Made by a program: the position numbers and the translations under genes | In this document: positions 45,631-54,197 of the stretch, in pieces | Layout: each line of letters begins with the position of its first letter | Numbering within the stretch: the first letter of the stretch is position 1 | NCBI GenBank assembly: GCA_963704505.1 | Contig: OY969912.1 | Span: 1,178,001-1,242,000 of the forward strand | From: VRUE01 sp963704505 | GTDB taxonomy: Bacteria > Actinomycetota > Thermoleophilia > Solirubrobacterales > 70-9 | DNA length: 64,000 nucleotides | Direction: 5' to 3' | Notes under the pieces: model-generated | Told to the model about the DNA's origin: nothing | Databases searched by the model: none | Seen by the model: the letters and a program-made list of their open reading frames with translations, nothing else

Positions 45631-45896
45631 ACTCGCTATGGCTGGCGACGATGACGTCGGGCGCGAAAGCTGAGTTCTTCCATTCCGCCTCGGAACCGTC
45701 CGGTATGGCACTGCTCCCAACCGCCTGGAATGTCGCTGCGCCAGCGCACCTCGATCCCGCCCACGATCTCCTCGGGCGTCACCTTGCCGGTCAGTTGTTC
45801 GAATGCGTCTTCGTTGGAGTAGATCCGTTCCTCGGTCCTCCGAAACCCACCCCGCTTGTTCAAGGTGATCGGCCGGCGCGGGGCGGCGTTTTCTCC
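45631..45896. repeat. 266-bp direct repeat, copy 1
   Basis: Same orientation and 264 of 266 bases identical to 53300-53565. It starts 8 bp after the first tRNA remnant and covers the 3' end of the Ig-like protein gene. Confidence 0.95.
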
Positions 45897-46718
45897 TTCC
45901 AGGTGTGAGTGGTAGCGCCGACCCTCGGCGGTGCAGACCAGGGGAATGGAGATGTGTGCCTGGATTAACCTGTGACCCCGGAGTCGGAATACCGTCTTGA
46001 CGCCATGGCTGCGGCCTGAGTAAAGGACCGATCCTCGAAATGGGTTCGGCGGGGGGCCGGGCTTCGTGCGGATGGTGAATTCGACGCGGCCTTCGGTTTC
46101 GTTGCCGGCGCGATCGAAGGCGATCACGACCATCACGTAGTTGGCTTCGGCCAGGGGGCGCGGCGCTCTGAACGAGGTCGGCCCGTCGCAGGAACGAACA
46201 TTGATCCTCACCCCCTTGCTGAGGATCCGGCACCAGAAACTGTCCTCGCCAACGACTCTCAGCCTGAACTTGGGCCGTCGTTGATGGGTGACGCCGGTCG
46301 GCCCGGAGACGATTGCGGCGGTGGGCGGGTCGGTGTCGACCACGATCACCGCCTGCGCCGGGGTCGCGTCGGCCGCGCCATCCGGGGCGACGGCGCGAAC
46401 TTCGATGGTGTGGGTGCCCTCCGAGAGCGCCGCCCCCGGATGCCCTTCGAGAACTTCGTAGGTGGCTGGACCGCAGAATTCGAAGAGCCCGGAGTCGAGC
46501 CTGCATTCAAACGTTGCGTCGGGGTTGTCGGATTGGTATCCGTAGACCGGCCTGGTCAGATTGGTCCATCCGATGGGACCGAATGTGATGGAGGTGTCGG
46601 GCGGGGAGGGGCCGACAACGGCAGCCTCGGCCCCGCCGCCTGGCGCCACAAGCGCCAGAGCGAGGAAGGACGCGGTGAGGACCGCCGCCACTCCGGTGCG
46701 CTTCGTGCAAATGCCCAT
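45636..46718 (-). CDS. Secreted protein with Ig-like repeats, unknown function
   Basis: 360 residues. A signal peptide (GVAAVLTASFLALALVAPGGGAEA) precedes two or three Ig-like/HYR-type strand repeats: PDTSITFGPIGWTNLTRPVYGYQSD, with FECRLDSG and TIEVRAVAPDGAAD, then PTAAIVSGPTG and FWCRILSKGV; such domains occur on actinobacterial cell-surface proteins. The C-terminal about 130 residues (RGSVLYSGRSHGVKTVFRLRG ... GGIEVRWRSDIPGG) form a separate unknown domain. Its last 89 codons lie in the 266-bp repeat and occur again, headless, at 53.3 kb. Confidence 0.75.
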   Translation of the reverse strand: MGICTKRTGVAAVLTASFLALALVAPGGGAEAAVVGPSPPDTSITFGPIGWTNLTRPVYGYQSDNPDATFECRLDSGLFEFCGPATYEVLEGHPGAALSEGTHTIEVRAVAPDGAADATPAQAVIVVDTDPPTAAIVSGPTGVTHQRRPKFRLRVVGEDSFWCRILSKGVRINVRSCDGPTSFRAPRPLAEANYVMVVIAFDRAGNETEGRVEFTIRTKPGPPPNPFRGSVLYSGRSHGVKTVFRLRGHRLIQAHISIPLVCTAEGRRYHSHLEGENAAPRRPITLNKRGGFRRTEERIYSNEDAFEQLTGKVTPEEIVGGIEVRWRSDIPGGWEQCHTGRFRGGMEELSFRARRHRRQP

Positions 46719-47183
46719 CGGTACAGCGTATGAAGGCCGGCTGTCCCGGATCGGGCCACCTTTGCCTACGCGCTCCCCCGGCAGAGAGCGAGGTCATGCA
46801 GATGCTCAAGGTCATGAGCCTTCGAAAGCCCGGTCCGTGGTCCGCCCTGCGGGTATCGCTTTGGAGCCGTCTCGCTAGGATTCCCCGACTGGATCCCTCG
46901 GAGGGGTGCCGGAGCGGTTGAACGGGACAGTCTCGAAATTGAGTGCAACCCCTCGAGAGAATCGCCCTTTAAGGACGCTGAATATGGGGCAATCCTTATA
47001 TGAAAGCGCTGCAAATATTTCGTTTTCTGCGGAGCTCTGCAACTCATAGGCGGAACCTCGAATTCGTCGTCGCTCGAGCTCCAGCATCGACGCCTGACGC
47101 CTAGCCCCACGACAGCTCCGGATCGCAGCTCGATCGCAGCCCGAGGACTTCCAATTAGCGCGGTTCAGAGCTATTCATGTGCC
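46719..47183. other. Gene-free, AT-richer stretch before the integrase
   Basis: 465 bp without a credible gene. The part from about 46960 to 47180 is visibly lower in GC than its surroundings. It contains the collapsed tRNA-Ser pseudogene and would hold the integrase promoter and att arm sites. Short frames crossing it lack starts and protein-like composition. Confidence 0.6.
46900..46955 (+). pseudogene. Internally deleted tRNA-Ser (anticodon CGA) pseudogene
   Basis: GGAGGGGTGCCGGAGCGG begins exactly as a tRNA-Ser, with a D-arm and a TCTCGAAA anticodon region (CGA). After the anticodon the variable and T arms are missing and the sequence ends ACCCCTCG, which pairs with the 5' GAGGGGT. A 56-nt acceptor/D/anticodon mini-structure thus remains, 230 bp before the integrase start. 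Confidence 0.7.
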
Positions 47184-48332
47184 GTGGCGAAGCGAAGGAA
47201 ACCAGAGGGCGTGGTCATCCGCCACGGACGGGCCTGTGCGGGCAATACGTCCGAGAAGCGTTGCGACTGCAGGCCTGGCTACCAGGCTCAGGTTTATTCC
47301 GCTCGGGAGAGCCGCACGATCAGGAAGACCTTTCGAACCCTCGCCGATGCTCGTGCCTGGCGCGCCGAATCTCAGGCGGCTCTCAACAAAGGTGCCCTGA
47401 AGGCCCCCTCTCGCACGACCGTCGCCGAGGCAATCGAGGCATGGGTAGCTGGTGCCAGAGCCGGCGTCATCAGGACCCGCTCGGGCGATCCCTATAAGCC
47501 CGGCGCCATCCGCGGCTACAAGCTCTCCTTCGAGTCCCAGATCATCCCCCGCTTTGGGGCGCTGCGGATCTCCGAGCTTGCCCGTCCAGAAATCCAGGAC
47601 ATGGTCGATGAGCTCTTGGCTAAAGACAAGTCTCCAAGCACTGTGAGAAATGCGGTCATGCCACTGCGGGCGCTCTATCGACGTCTCGTCTCCCGAAACG
47701 AGGTTCTGATCAATCCGACGGTCGGCCTGACCTTGCCAGCGATAAGGGATCGTCGCGAACGGATCGCCCGCCCCGAGGAGGCCCTAGCGCTTCTGGCGGT
47801 CCTAAGCCCCAAAGACAGGGTGGTCTGGGCGACAGCGCTCTACGCAGGCCTTCGTCGCGGCGAGCTTCGCGGCCTGCGCTGGGGCGATATTGACTTCCAA
47901 GCGGGCCTTATCCGGGTCGAGCGGGGTTGGGATCCAGAAGTCGGCCCCATCGAGCCGAAGAGTCGGGCGGGCAAGCGCAAGGTCCCTTTGGCCAAGCCGC
48001 TTCGCTCTCATCTGGCGGGCCATCGGCTGCGCTCTGATGGCACCTCGGAGGATTTGGTTTTCCGAGGACGTGGCGGCAAGTGCCTTGCGGCCGATGCTCT
48101 GATCGAACGGGCCCGCGCGGCGTGGGCGCTAGCCGGGCTCGAGCCGATCCTCCTGCACGAGTGCCGCCACACCTACGCCGCCTTCATGATCGCCGCCGGT
48201 GTCAACGCCAAAGCGCTCAGCACCTACATGGGGCACTCGACGATCTCGATGACGCTCGATCGCTACGGGCACTTGATGCCGGGGAATGAGAATGAGGCGG
48301 CGGGGATGCTTGAGAGGTATCTAGAAGGTTGA
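47184..48332 (+). CDS. Tyrosine recombinase / integrase
   Basis: 382 residues. An N-terminal arm-binding region has Cys18, Cys27 and Cys29 (a possible zinc finger), a core-binding helical domain follows (residues about 78-175), and the catalytic domain has the full set: Arg224 (AGLRRGELRGL), Lys in the beta-hairpin (SRAGKRKV), His325 and Arg328 (HECRHTY), His351 (MGHSTI) and Tyr361. It performs site-specific integration and excision of the element. GTG start; 230 bp downstream of a tRNA-Ser pseudogene and 1.6 kb from the first tRNA-Met remnant. Confidence 0.95.
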   Translation: MAKRRKPEGVVIRHGRACAGNTSEKRCDCRPGYQAQVYSARESRTIRKTFRTLADARAWRAESQAALNKGALKAPSRTTVAEAIEAWVAGARAGVIRTRSGDPYKPGAIRGYKLSFESQIIPRFGALRISELARPEIQDMVDELLAKDKSPSTVRNAVMPLRALYRRLVSRNEVLINPTVGLTLPAIRDRRERIARPEEALALLAVLSPKDRVVWATALYAGLRRGELRGLRWGDIDFQAGLIRVERGWDPEVGPIEPKSRAGKRKVPLAKPLRSHLAGHRLRSDGTSEDLVFRGRGGKCLAADALIERARAAWALAGLEPILLHECRHTYAAFMIAAGVNAKALSTYMGHSTISMTLDRYGHLMPGNENEAAGMLERYLEG

Positions 48333-48361
48333 GGCTAGTTTCTGTCAGTCTCACCACCTCC

Positions 48362-49120
48362 ATGAGCGAGTCCGCCTACGACCGCATCGGGCGTGGCTAT
48401 GCCAAGTCGAGGCAGACCGAGCCTCGCATTGGGGCCCGCATCGAGGCAGCTCTCGGAGATGCCCAGAGCGTCGTAAACGTTGGTGCCGGCACTGGCTCCT
48501 ATGAGCCCCTGAACCGCAACGTCATTGCGGTCGAGCCTTCGCAGGAGATGATTGCCCAGCGAGGACCCGATGTTGTGTCGGCGATCAGAGGCTCTGCCGA
48601 ACACCTTCCGCTCGGCGACAACGTCGCCGATGCGGCCATGGCGATTCTCTCGATCCATCACTGGGACGATCCCGCGTGTGGGATCCGCGAGATGGGTCGC
48701 GTCGCTCGCAAGCGCATCGTCGTATTAACCTATGACCCCGATTGCGTTTTGCGCTGGTGGCTGCGCGACTATGCCCCCCAGATCGCTGCCGATGATGCCG
48801 AGCGTTTCCCGTCGCTGGACGCTTTGTTTGAGTGGCTCGGGGGCGGAGTGCTAGAGACAGTCGAGGTTCCCTCGGACTGCGCCGATCTGTTTCTCGGCGC
48901 TTTCTGGGCTCGCCCCGAGCTGGTGCTCGCCGAAGAAGTCAGGGCATCGACTTCGGGTTTCGCGCGGATGGACGCAGCCGAGGAACGAGCGGCAGTCGCC
49001 AAGCTTGGGGCGGATCTCAAGAGCGGTGCCTGGGACAAGCGCTACGGAAACCTTCGCGGAATGGACAAGCTCGATGTCGGCTTGCGTCTTGTCGTTCGCG
49101 AGCTTGACCGACCAACCTGA
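48362..49120 (+). CDS. Class I SAM-dependent methyltransferase
   Basis: 252 residues. Motif I VVNVGAGTGSY, motif II region VIAVEPSQEMIAQR, AEHLPLGDNVADAAMAILSIHHW resembling UbiE/COQ5 (motif post-I and IV), then EMGRVARKRIVVLTYDPDC. A small-molecule methyltransferase is likeliest; DNA or rRNA substrates are not suggested. ATG preferred over an upstream GTG-like start because it opens the family motif AYDRIGRGYAKSR. First cargo gene after the integrase, followed 2 bp later by a Nudix gene. Confidence 0.88.
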   Translation: MSESAYDRIGRGYAKSRQTEPRIGARIEAALGDAQSVVNVGAGTGSYEPLNRNVIAVEPSQEMIAQRGPDVVSAIRGSAEHLPLGDNVADAAMAILSIHHWDDPACGIREMGRVARKRIVVLTYDPDCVLRWWLRDYAPQIAADDAERFPSLDALFEWLGGGVLETVEVPSDCADLFLGAFWARPELVLAEEVRASTSGFARMDAAEERAAVAKLGADLKSGAWDKRYGNLRGMDKLDVGLRLVVRELDRPT

Positions 49121-49122
49121 GC

Positions 49123-49617
49123 ATGGCCTATCGCGGCTCCTATCTGTGGCAGCTCCGGCAAACCGTGGGTCATGAGCTCGTACTCATGCCCGGGGCGATG
49201 ATCGCTCTTCTGCGGGACGATCAGCGCGTCCTCCTGACCAAGCGCACCGACGATGGAAGCTGGTGTTTACCCGGCGGTGCCGCTGAGCGGGACGGGAGCT
49301 TTGCCCGCACGGCGGTCGACGAGCTAGTCGAGGAGACCGGAATCAAAGTTTTGGAGGCCGACCTCGTTCCATTCGGCTGTCTGTCGGAGGCCGAGGCGCA
49401 CACGATTACCTACCCGAATGGCGACGTCACTCATTGTTTTGCGTTGCTCTTTTTGGCGACGGTCTGGCAGGGAGATGCCCGTCCCGACGAGGAGGAGGCG
49501 ACGGACGCGAAGTTCATTGACATTGCAACTCCCTCCGAGCAGCTCCATGCGCCGACCGGTCACGCGCTGGAGCTCTTGCGAAGCTACCTCGACAGCGGCG
49601 CTTTCCAACTCCGCTGA
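49123..49617 (+). CDS. Nudix hydrolase
   Basis: 164 residues. Nudix box: GGAAERDGSFARTAVDELVEETGI. The usual REUXEE core reads DELVEE, so the Arg that normally orients a catalytic Glu is replaced by Asp, while the EE metal residues remain. LLTKRTDDGSWCLPGG precedes it. Hydrolyses a nucleoside diphosphate derivative. Coupled to the methyltransferase. Confidence 0.9.
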   Translation: MAYRGSYLWQLRQTVGHELVLMPGAMIALLRDDQRVLLTKRTDDGSWCLPGGAAERDGSFARTAVDELVEETGIKVLEADLVPFGCLSEAEAHTITYPNGDVTHCFALLFLATVWQGDARPDEEEATDAKFIDIATPSEQLHAPTGHALELLRSYLDSGAFQLR

Positions 49618-49631
49618 GCTCTATCGGGCCG

Positions 49632-50318
49632 ATGAGCTGGGACGAGAGAGTTCGGCGACATGCGGTTGAGGGCTGCCTTGTCTGCCTGATCGGTTTTGCC
49701 CTTGTACTGGTCCTCGCCTACTGGGTTGGCCCGACCGAGCGACTCGATCGGAGCGTCCTCGATGCTTTGGGCACAGGCACCGACACGTTGGTCAACCACG
49801 TTGCCTATGTCGGCTTCCAGGTCGTTGACTCGATCCCAGTCTGGGTGCTCGCCGCAACGATCGCAGCCCTGATTGCTTTGGCCCAGTGGCGCCTGGGCGA
49901 CGCCGTCTTCGCTGTTGCCTTGGTCGCCGGAACAGGACTTCTCGTACTGGCCCTGAAGGCGCTGCTCGCAAACCCTCGCTACCAGCCGGTTCCGCTCAAC
50001 TCGGATGCCTATCCATCGACGGACGCCTTCCCGAGCGGCCACTCTGCGGGATCTCTGGCGATGTCGCTCGCGTTCGTCACGGTCGTGCCGTTCCCGTGGC
50101 GACGACCAACGGCAATCGCAGGCGCCATCTTCACCCTTTACATCAGCTTCGGAGTCTTGGTGCTCAACTACCACTACCCGGGCGACGTCGTTGCGGGCTG
50201 GCTGCTCACTGCGAGTTGGTGGCTCGCGCTCATCGCGTTCCGCTCGTCTTGGGGGACGAGGTCGACACGGACCGTTTCGGGCCCTCGCGCTCCACGGCGA
50301 CGCGCCCGTCGTCGGTGA
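49632..50318 (+). CDS. PAP2-family membrane phosphatase
   Basis: 228 residues with five to six helices. The phosphatase triad is visible as AFPSGHSAGSLAM (motif 2) and NYHYPGDVVAG with the catalytic His/Asp (motif 3); the motif 1 KxxxxxxRP is degraded (KALLANPRYQP). Undecaprenyl-pyrophosphate or lipid phosphatase. The C-terminal tail is unusually basic (SGPRAPRRRARRR). Confidence 0.85.
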   Translation: MSWDERVRRHAVEGCLVCLIGFALVLVLAYWVGPTERLDRSVLDALGTGTDTLVNHVAYVGFQVVDSIPVWVLAATIAALIALAQWRLGDAVFAVALVAGTGLLVLALKALLANPRYQPVPLNSDAYPSTDAFPSGHSAGSLAMSLAFVTVVPFPWRRPTAIAGAIFTLYISFGVLVLNYHYPGDVVAGWLLTASWWLALIAFRSSWGTRSTRTVSGPRAPRRRARRR

Positions 50319-50479
50319 CTCCCTCGCCTAATCCAAACCGCCGGTGGCGGCTTGGCGCCGGCCGAGACCGATCCTCGTGAGGCCTCGATACGATTTGGGC
50401 CCCGAAGGGACGAAGGAGCCGACCAGCGCGTCGACCTCGCCCGCGACCAGCCCGTCGAAGTTCCGTAGATTCCGTATCG

Positions 50480-52192
50480 ATGAGTGACGTCGAGCCGGCC
50501 CGTCCCAAGATCGACACTACGCCGGTCGCAGCCGAAAGCGACGTCGCCTTTCCGCGCCTCGACCCATCCCAGATCGAGACCCTGCGCGACGCCGGCCGTA
50601 CGGTGGCGCTGGAGACCGGCGAGATCATCTTCTCCCCCGGCCAGCTCGACTACGACCTGATCGTCGTCATCACCGGCTGCGTCGAGATTGTCGACGCGAT
50701 CGGCACCTCCCGCGAGCGGGTCCTGGTGAGCTACGGGGCCCGCCAGTTCGCTGGCGAGCTGAACCTGATCACGCTCGAACCAACGCTCGTAAGCACCCGG
50801 GTCGCGGAGGCGGGCGAGGCGATCTTCGTGACCCGCGAGGCGCTCCGCGGAGTGATCTCCCGCGACAACCGGCTTGGCGACCTGGTCATGAACGCGCTGG
50901 TCACCCGGCGCGGGATCGTCATCGAAGCCGAAAGCGGCGCCCAGCTGATCGGCCACGGCGCCGACCCCGGGACGCGCGAACTGCGTGAGTTCCTCACCCG
51001 CAACCGGGTGCCGCACCGATTCATTGACCTAGACGGATCCGACCTGACGGCGCCTACGCCGGATGGCCGCCCGCTCGCCGCCGACGAGCTGCCGATGCTG
51101 ATCGGCGGCGACAAGATCCTCCGCGCGCCGACGATCCTCGAGGCAGCGACCGCCCTCAACCTGCGCGCCCCCAACAAGACGGCGAAGAAAGCCTGGGACA
51201 CGCTGATCGTCGGCGGCGGCCCGGGTGGCCTCGGCGCCGCCGTCTACGCGGCGACCGAGGGGCTCGCCACGATGATGATCGACTCGACCGCGCTCGGCGG
51301 CCAGGCCAGCACCTCGACGCGGATCGAGAATTACCTCGGCTTCCCGGCCGGCATCTCGGGCTCTGAGCTGGCCGAGCGGGCGATCGCACAGGCGCGCCGC
51401 TTCGGCCTGCGCACCGCCGTCCCCGAGCGCGCCCTCAGCCTCCGCCACGAAGACGGTCGCTACGTCGTCGCCCTCGACAGCGGCGACGAACTGGCGGCGC
51501 GAACCGTCGTCCTCGCCACCGGCGCCAGCTACCGCCAGCTGCCGGTCGACGGCTGCGAGCGGCTGAACGGGGCGGGGGTCTTCTACGCGGCGACGCTGGT
51601 CGAGTCGCGGATGTGCGGGAGCGGGGCGGTGGCGGTGGTCGGTGGCGGCAACTCGGCCGGTCAGGCCTCGATCTTCCTCTCCGGCACCACCGAAAAGGTC
51701 TTCCTGTTGCTGCGCGGCGGCGACCTCGGAGCCTCGATGTCGAACTATCTCGTCGAGCAGATCGAGGCGATCGAGAACATCGAGGTGCTCCGCCATACCG
51801 AGGTCCGCGAGATCCACGGAGATGCCGTTTTAGCGGGGCTGGCGGTGGAGGACAAGCGTGCCGGCGAGCGCCATGACCTCGAGGTCGGCGGCCTCTTCAT
51901 CTTTATCGGCGCCGACCCCTGCACCGAGTGGCTCGACGGCCAGCTGGCCAAGGACGACGACGGCTTCCTGCTGACCGGCGGCGACCTCGACGTCACCCAC
52001 CTCGACGTCGACCCGGTCAACGGTGGGCGCCCGTCGATGCCGCTGGAGACGAGCCTGCCCGGCGTCTTCGCCGTCGGCGACGGGCGCACCGGCTCGATCA
52101 AGCGCGTCGCCTCGGCGGTGGGGGAGGGCTCGATGTCGGTCCGCCTCGTGCACCAGTACCTGGCGAGCCAGGCGGCACTCGGGCGCTCCTAG
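50480..52192 (+). CDS. cNMP-binding domain fused to thioredoxin-reductase-like flavoprotein (no CxxC)
   Basis: 570 residues. Residues about 25-150 resemble a cyclic-nucleotide-binding beta-roll (LETGEIIFSPGQLDYDLIVVITGCVEI), about 160-225 a thioredoxin/glutaredoxin-like segment (ELREFLTRNRVPHRFIDLD), and about 235-565 a TrxR fold with FAD motif VGGGPGGLGAAVYA and NAD(P)H motif AVVGGGNSAGQASI, ending VFAVGDGRTGSIKRVASAVGEG. The redox CxxC between the two is replaced (YAATLVESRM), so classic thioredoxin reduction is unlikely. TAGATT lies 8 nt before the ATG. Confidence 0.88.
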   Translation: MSDVEPARPKIDTTPVAAESDVAFPRLDPSQIETLRDAGRTVALETGEIIFSPGQLDYDLIVVITGCVEIVDAIGTSRERVLVSYGARQFAGELNLITLEPTLVSTRVAEAGEAIFVTREALRGVISRDNRLGDLVMNALVTRRGIVIEAESGAQLIGHGADPGTRELREFLTRNRVPHRFIDLDGSDLTAPTPDGRPLAADELPMLIGGDKILRAPTILEAATALNLRAPNKTAKKAWDTLIVGGGPGGLGAAVYAATEGLATMMIDSTALGGQASTSTRIENYLGFPAGISGSELAERAIAQARRFGLRTAVPERALSLRHEDGRYVVALDSGDELAARTVVLATGASYRQLPVDGCERLNGAGVFYAATLVESRMCGSGAVAVVGGGNSAGQASIFLSGTTEKVFLLLRGGDLGASMSNYLVEQIEAIENIEVLRHTEVREIHGDAVLAGLAVEDKRAGERHDLEVGGLFIFIGADPCTEWLDGQLAKDDDGFLLTGGDLDVTHLDVDPVNGGRPSMPLETSLPGVFAVGDGRTGSIKRVASAVGEGSMSVRLVHQYLASQAALGRS

Positions 52193-52743
52193 GCCGTCGG
52201 CCCCACCACCCGGCGGCCCCGACTGCCCCCGGACGCAGAACGACCCCGAGAGGGCTGGCCCCGCTGTCGTTTGTCTTACGTCGCTTCTGGGGGAGCAGCG
52301 CCGAGTCCTTGGTCGATGCGGCGGCGACCGCGAACCAGCACCAGCGACCTCATAACTTGAAGTTCGCGGGGGTCCGAATCCGTTCCCGCTAGGACGACAT
52401 CGGGTGTAAGACGGCCCACACATCCACAAGACATGGCTTGCAACCTCCCGACCGGCTGGAGCTGCTCTGCCTCTCTGGCCCGTTGCTACCGCGGTGAAGT
52501 GGGCGGCTCGACGGAGTACATGTGGTGGCGCCGGACGACTTATCGGATCCTTGCTCCTTCAGTCGTTGGTGTTTCGCCTGATCCTGGTGAGCGGCAACGC
52601 CTGAGTTAAGGTTGCCGTCGCAGCCTCCACGCGGACCCGAGAGTGTCCAACCACGCGAGAGCGACACTCTGGGGCCAGCCGGAAAGACTGGAAGATAAGT
52701 GGCGAAACAAGGAGGGCTAGTGATGCCACGTTAGGAGTTGCTC
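52193..52743. other. Gene-free stretch with a tRNA-Met remnant
   Basis: 551 bp. A 6-bp inverted repeat (AACGAC/GTCGTT, 52239-52271) could act as the end of the flavoprotein transcript. A decayed tRNA-Met remnant follows. A 92-codon frame on the minus strand (52389-52667) is not protein-like and was not called. The last bases carry TTAGGAG before the next gene. Confidence 0.5.
52344..52391 (+). repeat. Decayed tRNA-Met remnant (candidate attachment site 2)
   Basis: CTCATAAC with flanking anticodon-arm traces, then TCGCGG and GGTCCGAATCCGTTCCCGCTA aligns over about 47 bases with the 3' two thirds of the tRNA-Met-like gene at 56.3 kb, with roughly ten mismatches and small gaps. Confidence 0.6.
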
Positions 52744-53178
52744 GTGGTTGATGACCTCAAGAAGGGCTACTACCTGCTGTTCATCGACGGAGGGAAGAGA
52801 GCCAACGAACAAGGCCAGGCGGAGGGCGCCATCGGGGTCATTCTCCAAGAACCCGACTGTGGTGCGGTGTTGGCCGAAGTGGCCGAGAAGGTGGGACCCG
52901 TCGGCAGTCCACACGAGGCCGAGTACCACGCTCTGATTCGCGGTCTCAAGCTCGCCGCCAAAGAAGAACTCCCCTATATCGCCGTGTTCAGCGACTCCTC
53001 GAACGTCGTCAACCAGACAACCGGTGGATGGAACAAGAACGAGCGCGCCACCGAGCTCCACGGAGAAGTCGAGAAGGCCCTCGAACCCTTCAAGGGGTGG
53101 CGACTTTCCTGGGTTCCCCGCGAGATGAACAGAGCCGCTGACAAGCTTGTCGATGAAGCCTTCAAAGGCAGCTCCTAA
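52744..53178 (+). CDS. RNase H-fold protein (RNase HI-like)
   Basis: 144 residues. RNase H hallmarks with the acidic tetrad: Asp in LLFIDGGKR, Glu in EAEYHALIRGLKLA, Asp in AVFSDSSNVVNQ and the last Asp in VPREMNRAADKLVDEA. It resembles the reverse-transcriptase-like/plant type RNase H rather than the canonical bacterial RNase HI encoded at 56.8 kb. GTG start preceded by AGGAG at 6 nt. Likely acts on RNA-DNA hybrids; lies between the second tRNA remnant and repeat copy 2. Confidence 0.8.
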   Translation: MVDDLKKGYYLLFIDGGKRANEQGQAEGAIGVILQEPDCGAVLAEVAEKVGPVGSPHEAEYHALIRGLKLAAKEELPYIAVFSDSSNVVNQTTGGWNKNERATELHGEVEKALEPFKGWRLSWVPREMNRAADKLVDEAFKGSS

Positions 53179-53299
53179 CCCACGCGACCGACTAACGAAA
53201 CGCGAGCATCGACGAGCCCGCTCCCGCTTCACGCGACAAGGAGCACCGCAGCGTCTTTGCCTTATTTTCGGTGGTCCGACTAGGCCAGTCCCACCGGAG

Positions 53300-53565
53300 A
53301 CTCGCTATGGCTGGCGACGATGACGTCGGGCGCGAAAGCTGAGTTCTTCCATTCCGCCTCGAAACCGTCCGGTATGGCACTGCTCCCAACCGCCTGGAAT
53401 GTCGCTGCGCCAGCGCACCTCGATCCCGCCCACGATCTCCTCGGGCGTCACCTTGCCGGTCAGTTGTTCGAATGCGTCTTCGTTGGAGTAGATCCGTTCC
53501 TCGGTCCTCCGAAACCCACCCCGCTTGTTCAAGGCGATCGGCCGGCGCGGGGCGGCGTTTTCTCC
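53300..53565. repeat. 266-bp direct repeat, copy 2
   Basis: 264 of 266 bases identical to copy 1 at 45.6 kb. It carries a headless 75-codon piece of the Ig-like protein gene (minus strand, stop at about 53305) which lacks signal peptide, promoter and the N-terminal 285 residues: a pseudogene fragment. Confidence 0.95.
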
Positions 53566-53705
53566 CGGCCGACCGACCTGGTCCGGGTCTCTCGGTCCTA
53601 AGTTGCTACCCGGTCCTGACTATCCGCGGGTGGTAGTGGGAGACATTTCGGGCCACCTATAGAACGAGGCGAGGCTGTCGCTGGGTAATCCTCGCCCGGC
53701 CCTCT

Positions 53706-54197
53706 TCACACCCTCGCGGTACCGAGGATGGGGTCGACCTGGTTGAGCGTTTCGGTCATGCCTTGCTCCATTCCCATCTCGATCATCCGCTCCATCGATT
53801 CGCGGTCGGCGAAGTGGGTCTGGACCGACATCGTCGCGGTGCCGCCGTCCTCGGCGATGGTCACAGTCATCCCCGTCGGCCCTCCGTCATCCGGCTTGCC
53901 GTCGTCGTCGACGGCGTCGTCCTTAATGTGCAGCCGATGGGGCGGGTCGGCCTCCTCGATCCGCCACCAGCCCGGGTGCTTCTCACCGTCGGGGCCGGTC
54001 ATGAAGTAGGAGGTGCGCGCGCCCACCGTGAGCTCGTGCTCGATGAAGGTCGAGGAATGGGACGGCGGGCTCCACCAGCGCTCCAGCTGGCGCGGATCCG
54101 ACCAAAGCTCCCAGAGTCGCTCTGCATCGGCCTCGAACTCGGCTGTGATCGTCATGGTTAGTGCGTCAATGTCTCTGTCTACGTTGGTAACTGGCAT
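53706..54197 (-). CDS. AHSA1/SRPBCC-family protein
   Basis: 163 residues: ITAEFEADAERLWELWSDPRQLERWW, with the family's WWSPPS, HELTVGARTSYFMTGPDGE, then GWWRIEEADPPHRL and a C-terminal helix (MERMIEMGMEQGMTETLNQ). Ligand unknown. Typical partner of ArsR-type regulators such as the gene upstream, with which its start overlaps (TGATG). Confidence 0.9.
   Translation of the reverse strand: MPVTNVDRDIDALTMTITAEFEADAERLWELWSDPRQLERWWSPPSHSSTFIEHELTVGARTSYFMTGPDGEKHPGWWRIEEADPPHRLHIKDDAVDDDGKPDDGGPTGMTVTIAEDGGTATMSVQTHFADRESMERMIEMGMEQGMTETLNQVDPILGTARV

Noticed and set aside
52389..52667. A 92-codon frame on the minus strand in the gap after the flavoprotein
   Set aside because: Ser/Arg-rich, no start site, overlaps the tRNA-Met remnant.
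53305..53532. A separate 75-aa protein
   Set aside because: It is the duplicated tail of the Ig-like protein within the 266-bp repeat, without promoter or N-terminus.
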